Below, in pieces: positions 59,119 to 64,000 of a stretch of DNA of 64,000 nucleotides. The DNA comes from Archangiaceae bacterium (GTDB lineage Bacteria > Myxococcota > Myxococcia > Myxococcales > Myxococcaceae), in the NCBI GenBank assembly GCA_016879935.1, contig JAACJQ010000195.1, forward strand, positions 1 through 64,000. Reading direction: 5' to 3'. Under the pieces are notes generated by a model, which did not search any database, was not told the DNA's origin, and saw only the letters and a list, made by a program, of their open reading frames with translations. The position numbers and the translations under genes were made by a program. Positions within the stretch are counted from its first letter, which is position 1, and each line of letters begins with the position of its first letter.

Positions 59119-60372
59119 ATGCGTCGCCTGACCCCTGCTCTCACCCTGCTCCTCGCCCTGCCCGCGTTCGCCCAGGAAGGCGACGCCAAGCAGAAGCTCT
59201 CGGTGGTGCCCTTCGCGCTGCTGTCGGCCGACGTGAACCCGCGCGCCAGCATCAAGGCCGTCGGCATGCTGAGCCAGGAGTTCAAGAGCGCCGAGAAGTT
59301 CGACCTCGTCGAGGCGAAGAAGAAGGAAGCCGACCTCGCGAACGACGCGCTCGCCGACGCGCGCAAGGCCGTCGACGACGCGAAGGAGCTGCGCGGCAAG
59401 AAGAAGTTCCGGCTCGCCGACGAACAGCTGACGAAGGCCATCGGGCTGTTCCAGAAGAACGCCTCGGCCATCACCGACATCGCCGAAGTCGTCGACGCCT
59501 ACGCCCTGCTCTCGGCCGTTCAGTACAACACCGGCCGCGACGAAGAGGGCCTCAAGAGCCTCACCACCGCGCTCGCGCTCGCGCCCGATCGCGACCTGCC
59601 TCTCGCCGCCACCTCGGCCCTCTTCGCCCGCGTCGTCACCGAGACCCGCAAGGCCGTGAAGGAGAGCAGCAAGGGCCAGCTCGTCGTCGAGTCGACGCCT
59701 GGCAACGCAGCGATTCTCGTCGATGGCCTCCCGCTCGGCTCCTCGCCGCTCACCGTGAAAGACGTTCCTCCCGGGCTCCACTTCTGGCGCGCAGCGCTGC
59801 CGAACGGCGAGCTGCAGGGCGGCGTCGTCGAGGTCTCGTCGGGCAAGCAGGCCAACGTGCGCGCCACCAGCGCCTCGAAGGACCCGGAGTCGCGCCTGCT
59901 CTCGGCCGTCGCGCAGAACAAGATCGACCCCGACGCCCTCACCGCAGCGAAGGAATACGCCAGCGCCACCAGCGCCGACCTGCTCATCTTCGGCGGTCTG
60001 TCGACGAAGGTCGGCAAGGGCCTCATCCTCGACAGCTTCGTCTACGCAGTGTCGGCCAACGAAGTGCGCCGCCTGCCGCGCGCCACCTTCGACGCCGAGC
60101 TGCTGAACGCCGGCATGGAGTTCTACAACCTCGCCGGTGAGGTCGCGAAGAAGGGCGCGCAGACGGGCGAATCGGTGAAGGTGCCCGCCAGCGTCTCGTT
60201 CGACCTCGTCGGTCAGTCGGCGAAGGTGGCCGAGGTGAAGTACGGCGTGGTGCCCGGCAAGGCCGCGGCGGCCGATGCGCTCGAAGGCATCGAGGGCAGC
60301 GGGAAGGAGCCGGGCAAAGAAGACGGCCCCCGCAAGCCCCTCGGCCCCCGCGCGCCGCTCAAGAAGAAGTGA
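59119..60372 (+). CDS. Secreted PEGA-domain protein
   Basis: ATG at 59119 has AGGAG seven bases upstream. 417 residues with signal peptide (LLLALPAFA). The N-terminal domain (SVVPFALLSADV...KFDLVEAKK) resembles those that find low-abundance envelope regulators; a helical TPR-like part follows; and a PEGA domain lies at about 205-270 (LVVESTPGNAAILVDGLPLG, SPLTVKDVPPGLH). The tail is Lys/Pro/Gly-rich. PEGA domains occur in surface proteins and bind cell-wall or S-layer parts. The stop overlaps the next start as GTGA. Confidence 0.85.
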   Translation: MRRLTPALTLLLALPAFAQEGDAKQKLSVVPFALLSADVNPRASIKAVGMLSQEFKSAEKFDLVEAKKKEADLANDALADARKAVDDAKELRGKKKFRLADEQLTKAIGLFQKNASAITDIAEVVDAYALLSAVQYNTGRDEEGLKSLTTALALAPDRDLPLAATSALFARVVTETRKAVKESSKGQLVVESTPGNAAILVDGLPLGSSPLTVKDVPPGLHFWRAALPNGELQGGVVEVSSGKQANVRATSASKDPESRLLSAVAQNKIDPDALTAAKEYASATSADLLIFGGLSTKVGKGLILDSFVYAVSANEVRRLPRATFDAELLNAGMEFYNLAGEVAKKGAQTGESVKVPASVSFDLVGQSAKVAEVKYGVVPGKAAAADALEGIEGSGKEPGKEDGPRKPLGPRAPLKKK

Positions 60373-61292
60373 CCTCGCCCGTCGGCCGGTTTGCGCCGAG
60401 CCCGACGGGACGGCTGCACCTCGGGAACCTCCGCAGCGCCCTGCTCGGGTGGCTCGACATTCGTGCGCGCGGCGGCCGGTTTCTGCTGCGCATCGAAGAC
60501 CTCGACCCCGACCGCTCGAAGCCCGAGCACGTCGACGGCATCTTCGAAGACCTCGAGTTCCTCGGGCTGGACTGGGATGGAGAGGTGCTCCACCAGTCGC
60601 GGCGCGCCGACGTGTACCGCGACGCGCTCGAGCACCTTCGTCGGCAGGGCCGCGCGTACGACTGCACGTGCTCGAGGGCCGAGGTGGCGCGCGCCGCGTC
60701 GGCGCCGCACGTCGGTGAAGAGGGCCCCGTCTACCCCGGCACGTGTCGAAGCGGCGCGAGCCCGAAGCCCGGGCGACAGCCAAGCGTTCGGTTTCGCGTG
60801 GCGCCCGGCGTGGTGCGCTTCGTCGACGAGCTCGCCGGCCCCTTCGAGCAGAACGTGGAGCACACGATTGGAGACTTCCTCGTGCAGCGCTCCGACGGTG
60901 TGGCGAGCTACCAATTGGCCGTCGTCGTCGACGACGCGGCGAGCGGCGTGACGCGGGTGCTGCGCGGAGACGACCTGCTCTCGTCGACACCACGGCAGCT
61001 GCAGGTGCTCGAGGCACTCCAGCTTCCCGCGCCGGCGTACGCGCACGTGCCGCTGCTGCTCCAGGCCGATGGCAAACGCCTCGCGAAACGTGATGGGGCG
61101 ACGACCGCGGCGGGGTTGCGGGAGCGCGGCGTCTCGGCCGAGGCCATCATCGGGCTGCTCGCCAGGTGGAGTGGCCTGGGCGACGGCTCGCCGGTGAGGG
61201 CGAGAGACCTGGTGCGCGACTTCTCACTCGCCCGGGTGAGGCGCGAACCGACGGTGGTGCACGACGACGAACTGCTGGCGCTGGTTCGATGA
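60369..61292 (+). CDS. gluQ: Glutamyl-Q tRNA(Asp) synthetase
   Basis: GTG at 60369 overlaps the PEGA gene stop. 307 residues, the size of GluQ-RS rather than full glutamyl-tRNA synthetase; the anticodon-binding domain is absent. HIGH-type motif PTGRLHLGN, the zinc-type set CTCSRAEV with YPGTC, and KRLAKRDG in place of KMSKS. It glutamylates queuosine at position 34 of tRNA(Asp). Coupling to an envelope protein gene is odd, and may simply reflect operon packing. Confidence 0.95.
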   Translation: MTSPVGRFAPSPTGRLHLGNLRSALLGWLDIRARGGRFLLRIEDLDPDRSKPEHVDGIFEDLEFLGLDWDGEVLHQSRRADVYRDALEHLRRQGRAYDCTCSRAEVARAASAPHVGEEGPVYPGTCRSGASPKPGRQPSVRFRVAPGVVRFVDELAGPFEQNVEHTIGDFLVQRSDGVASYQLAVVVDDAASGVTRVLRGDDLLSSTPRQLQVLEALQLPAPAYAHVPLLLQADGKRLAKRDGATTAAGLRERGVSAEAIIGLLARWSGLGDGSPVRARDLVRDFSLARVRREPTVVHDDELLALVR

Positions 61293-61783
61293 TGCGACGC
61301 GAGCTGCTCATCATTCTCGGCGTGCTCGTGCCCTTCGGCGCGCTGGTCGTGCTGGGCCTGCTCTTCCTGCGTCAGGAGCCGCCTCCGCCCGTCATCGTCG
61401 CACCGCCAGAGCCCGAGGTCGTCGTTGCGCCGGTCGCCCCATCGCCACCTCCCGTCGCCGTGGTCGTCGACGCAGGAGCGGCGCAAGCCTCCACCGCGCC
61501 GGTGCCGAAGGAGCTCGCCGCACCGCTCGCCGCCGTCACGCCCGAGGTGATGCTCTGCTTCCGTGACGAGCGCGCCCACCTGAAGACACCGCAGCGCCTC
61601 GAGGTGCGCTTCACTCCGACGGCTGACGGAGGCTTCGTCGAAGTGCACGTGCCCGCCCTCACCAACCCGCTCATCGCCGCCTGCGTGGAGGACGTGTTCG
61701 ACGAGGTGCGTTTCGCACCGACCGGCGCCGAGACGTTTCGACCGGCGATTCACACCTTCATCTTCGACCCGTCGCGAGACTGA
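61289..61783 (+). CDS. Membrane-anchored protein with TonB/AgmX-like C-terminal domain
   Basis: ATG at 61289 overlaps the gluQ stop. 164 residues: an N-terminal membrane helix (LLIILGVLVPFGALVVLGLLF), a Pro/Val/Ala-rich stalk spanning the periplasm, and a C-terminal domain starting TPEVMLCFRDE with two cysteines. The layout of anchor, Pro-rich linker and small C-terminal domain is that of TonB-like or AgmX-like energisers, but no TonB signature is clear. Coupled to gluQ. Confidence 0.7.
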   Translation: MMRRELLIILGVLVPFGALVVLGLLFLRQEPPPPVIVAPPEPEVVVAPVAPSPPPVAVVVDAGAAQASTAPVPKELAAPLAAVTPEVMLCFRDERAHLKTPQRLEVRFTPTADGGFVEVHVPALTNPLIAACVEDVFDEVRFAPTGAETFRPAIHTFIFDPSRD

Positions 61784-61806
61784 CGGTACAGTCCCAGTCC
61801 CTTCCG

Positions 61807-62643
61807 ATGCGGCACACCATCGAGCAGCTCGGGCCGAAGCACCTCGAGGCGCTCAAACAGCTCCTCGCGAAGGACCCGACCCACAACCTGTACCTGCTCG
61901 GCGTGCTCGAGGAGTTTGGCGTCGTCTGTGACCCGGCGCGCGCGCCGTTCGCGTTTCACGGCCGCTTCACCGAAGGCGAACTCAACGCGGTCATCTTCGT
62001 CGGCGGTTCGGGTGGCCTCGTCATTCCTTCTGCCGGCCCGCTGGGCGCCATCACCGAGCTCGCGCGCTCCCTGGCTGCGACGGTGCAGCTCAAGTCGTGC
62101 ATCGGCGAGAAGATGCTCGTCGACGTGCTGGTGCAGCACCTCAACGCGCAGGTGAAGTTCTCGAAGACGCAGCGGCTGTACTCGGTGTCGGCCGACGACC
62201 TCGGGCCCTTCACGAACCCCCTGTTGCGGGTGGCGACCGAAGCCGACCTCCCGCAGCTCGTTCCGCTGGCCGCGGCGTGCGTGAAGGAGATGCACGAGCG
62301 CGACCCGCTGGCCGACGACGCCGAGGGCTTCGCGGTGCGCGTGAAGCAGCGCGTGATGACGAAGCGCACCTACGTGCTCGAAGAGAACGGCAAGCTCATC
62401 TTCAAGCTCGACATCGGCAGCCGCTCGCAGTTCGGCGCCGAGCTCGAGGGCGTGTTCACCTCGGCCGACTTCCGCGGCAAGGGCGTGGCGACGTTGTGCC
62501 TCGGGCAGATTTCGCGGTTTCTGCTCTCTTCTCTGCCGCGGCTCACGGTGCGCGTCGACGACTCGAACTCGGCCTTCGCCGGTATCGCGCGCAAGGTCGG
62601 CTACGTCGGTGGCCGGGCGCAGCGCTTCGTCTGGGGCGAGTGA
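61807..62643 (+). CDS. GNAT acetyltransferase with DUF4081-like N-terminal half
   Basis: ATG at 61807; 278 residues. The N-terminal half (NLYLLGVLEEFG, FHGRFTEGELNAVIFV) matches DUF4081-type domains and the C-terminal half is a GNAT fold with the acetyl-CoA loop around EGVFTSADFRGKGVATLCL and VDDSNSAFAGIARKVGY. The substrate is unknown. It lies 23 bases after the TonB-like gene and ends a four-gene unit starting at 59119. Confidence 0.88.
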   Translation: MRHTIEQLGPKHLEALKQLLAKDPTHNLYLLGVLEEFGVVCDPARAPFAFHGRFTEGELNAVIFVGGSGGLVIPSAGPLGAITELARSLAATVQLKSCIGEKMLVDVLVQHLNAQVKFSKTQRLYSVSADDLGPFTNPLLRVATEADLPQLVPLAAACVKEMHERDPLADDAEGFAVRVKQRVMTKRTYVLEENGKLIFKLDIGSRSQFGAELEGVFTSADFRGKGVATLCLGQISRFLLSSLPRLTVRVDDSNSAFAGIARKVGYVGGRAQRFVWGE

Positions 62644-62647
62644 CGCG

Positions 62648-64000
62648 TCAGGGGCAGTGCTGAAAGGCGCCCGGGTCGGGGCTCGCTGGTCGCTGCCGGC
62701 CTGAGAAGTCGACCAGCACACGGGCGTTCGTTCGACCCGCGCCACGTAGCGGGCTGGCCGGTGACGGTCTGAAGTCGCGGGCCGCCACGTCGACGAAGAG
62801 CGGGTTCGTCTCGATGGACGAGGCGTCTCGCGAGGTCGCCGTGCGCCACGCCTGCAGGGTGAACATCGAGCGGGTGCCGCTGAACTCGAACTCGGGGCCC
62901 TGCTGGCGGAAGAAGGCGTTGAAGTCGCTCTGCCATGCCGTCGGCGCCGAGATGCGAACGTTCGCGTGGGTGGGCCGCGGCGCGAAAGACGCCAGCACGT
63001 TGTTCTCGAGCTGCAACCGCTCGATGGTGCCGCGCGAGCCACTGAGCGCGTCGAACTCGAACGTCGGCGCGGTGCTCACGACGGTGTTGAAGGCCACCAG
63101 CACGTCGCTCGACTCCGACACGTAGAGGCCCCGCACGTTCTCGTCGGCCACGCGCCCGTCGTTCCACACGACGTTGTTCACCACCGTCGCGAAGTTCGAG
63201 AGCTCGACCATGATTTGCCCCTCGCGGCCGTTCCCGTGAACCCAGTTCCGCGCGACGGTGACCGATGCCGTGGCCGAGCCGCTCGAACCGTCGAGCCAGA
63301 TGCCGACACCGTCGTTGTCGAACACGTGGCACCCCTCGATGCGCGCCGCCTGGTTCGTGACGACCTTCATGCCGCCCGCTTCCCAATACGGGTTGAAGTG
63401 CCGCCGATTGTTGCGCGCGACGACGGAGTGCTCGAGCGTCGCCGTCGAGTTGAGCGACAGACCGAGCTGGCCGTTGTCGCGAATGAGGCAGCGAGAGACC
63501 GTGCCCGACGTGGCGACGCCCGCGAGGTCCATCTGCTCGACGATGGAGTTCGAGAGCAGCGTGTTGCCGAGCAACGTGACGCCCGCCATCTGACGGTGCG
63601 CGGCCGAGGCGTTGTTGTGGCGGAACGTGAGCCCCTCGATGCACAGGTGGCCAGGCGCGTTCGGGTAGAAGAAGAGCACGCGGCGCTGGAGCGCGACCTC
63701 GACGAGATGGCCGGCCGGAGGCGCGTCGTTCGCCAGGCGGATGAAGAGCGTGTTGGTGGCCGAATCGAAGAAGAACGCACCCGCCCGCGTGTCGAGCTCG
63801 GTCAACGAGGCGCCGACGACCTCTCGGCACCAATCACCCGTCGACGAGGGGCATGCGGGGTGCACCGCCGGCAGAATGCCCGCGACCTGCTGGAGCGGAA
63901 CGCCGTCGACGAACACCTGCTGCGGCGCCCCTCTCGGCAGCATGGGGCACTCGCCGCCACTGCAACCCTCGGGACCGAGCTGCGTCGCAGACCATGGCGT
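62648..64000 (-). CDS. Right-handed beta-helix protein, 5' end outside the window
   Basis: The frame is open from the window edge to TGA at 62648, at least 450 residues; the start is not in the window. The sequence has the ladder of short strands and turns of PbH1-type parallel beta-helix proteins (EHSVVARNNRRHFNP, EGCHVFDNDGVGIWLDG, VNNVVWNDGRV, LENNVLASF) and an N-terminal TQLGPEGCSGGECP with two cysteines that look exposed. Such folds bind or cleave polysaccharides. The C-terminal part DFRPSPASPLRGAG recalls secreted pectate-lyase-like proteins. Probably exported, not proven. Confidence 0.82.
   Translation of the reverse strand, partial: TPWSATQLGPEGCSGGECPMLPRGAPQQVFVDGVPLQQVAGILPAVHPACPSSTGDWCREVVGASLTELDTRAGAFFFDSATNTLFIRLANDAPPAGHLVEVALQRRVLFFYPNAPGHLCIEGLTFRHNNASAAHRQMAGVTLLGNTLLSNSIVEQMDLAGVATSGTVSRCLIRDNGQLGLSLNSTATLEHSVVARNNRRHFNPYWEAGGMKVVTNQAARIEGCHVFDNDGVGIWLDGSSGSATASVTVARNWVHGNGREGQIMVELSNFATVVNNVVWNDGRVADENVRGLYVSESSDVLVAFNTVVSTAPTFEFDALSGSRGTIERLQLENNVLASFAPRPTHANVRISAPTAWQSDFNAFFRQQGPEFEFSGTRSMFTLQAWRTATSRDASSIETNPLFVDVAARDFRPSPASPLRGAGRTNARVLVDFSGRQRPASPDPGAFQHCP

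Overview
The window is visibly GC-rich and carries hallmarks of Myxococcota (the former myxobacterial deltaproteobacteria): sorting tails of the MYXO-CTERM type, a giant MopE-like metal-binding repeat protein, many Gly-rich lipoproteins, FHA-, PEGA- and Ser/Thr-kinase-domain proteins, and a large share of unrecognised secreted proteins. No rRNA, tRNA, CRISPR array, insertion sequence or prophage was seen. Genus cannot be named from this sequence alone.

Layout. 1-5.1 kb: the N-terminal part of an Lhr helicase, an unrecognised protein, and a block of small, less GC-rich accessory genes. 5.1-13 kb: a Gly-rich lipoprotein, an FHA/membrane/coiled-coil protein, an M28 peptidase gene broken by an in-frame TGA, an endonuclease-fold lipoprotein and a MocR regulator with a triple half-site operator. 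13-25.7 kb: a block of surface proteins on the minus strand, centred on a 2238-codon frame that joins a MopE-like MYXO-CTERM protein to a vWA lipoprotein. 25.7-32.4 kb: an ABC-F ATPase, an HxlR regulator divergent from a membrane protein, and a second copy of the protein seen at 2.2-3.2 kb. 32.4-41.1 kb: a tightly packed respiratory complex I operon nuoEFJKLMN without G, H or I. 41-47.4 kb: lipoproteins, a receiver protein next to a kinase-like protein with a degenerate catalytic loop, a phosphodiester glycosidase with a MYXO-CTERM tail, and a WYL regulator divergent from an alpha/beta hydrolase. 47.4-53.8 kb: a DUF1963 protein, HflX, a GH5 glycosidase broken by an in-frame TAG, a prepilin peptidase and ProB. 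54-56.4 kb: a translationally coupled operon of two small Cys-rich secreted paralogues and two membrane proteins. 56.4-64 kb: a class III cyclase, an Uma2 nuclease-like protein, a PEGA protein coupled to GluQ-RS, a GNAT enzyme and a beta-helix protein that runs off the edge.

The most unusual points are: the MopE/vWA joined frame with an internal sorting tail and an internal lipobox; two extracellular hydrolase genes each interrupted by one stop codon exactly where an aromatic residue is expected; the coupled operon at 54.0-56.4 kb whose two small secreted proteins differ by the joint loss of two cysteines; the kinase-like protein with HHN in place of HRD; and two well-formed divergent operators (HxlR at 28.1 kb, WYL at 46.55 kb). 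All functional calls rest on reading motifs by eye; no database search was run.
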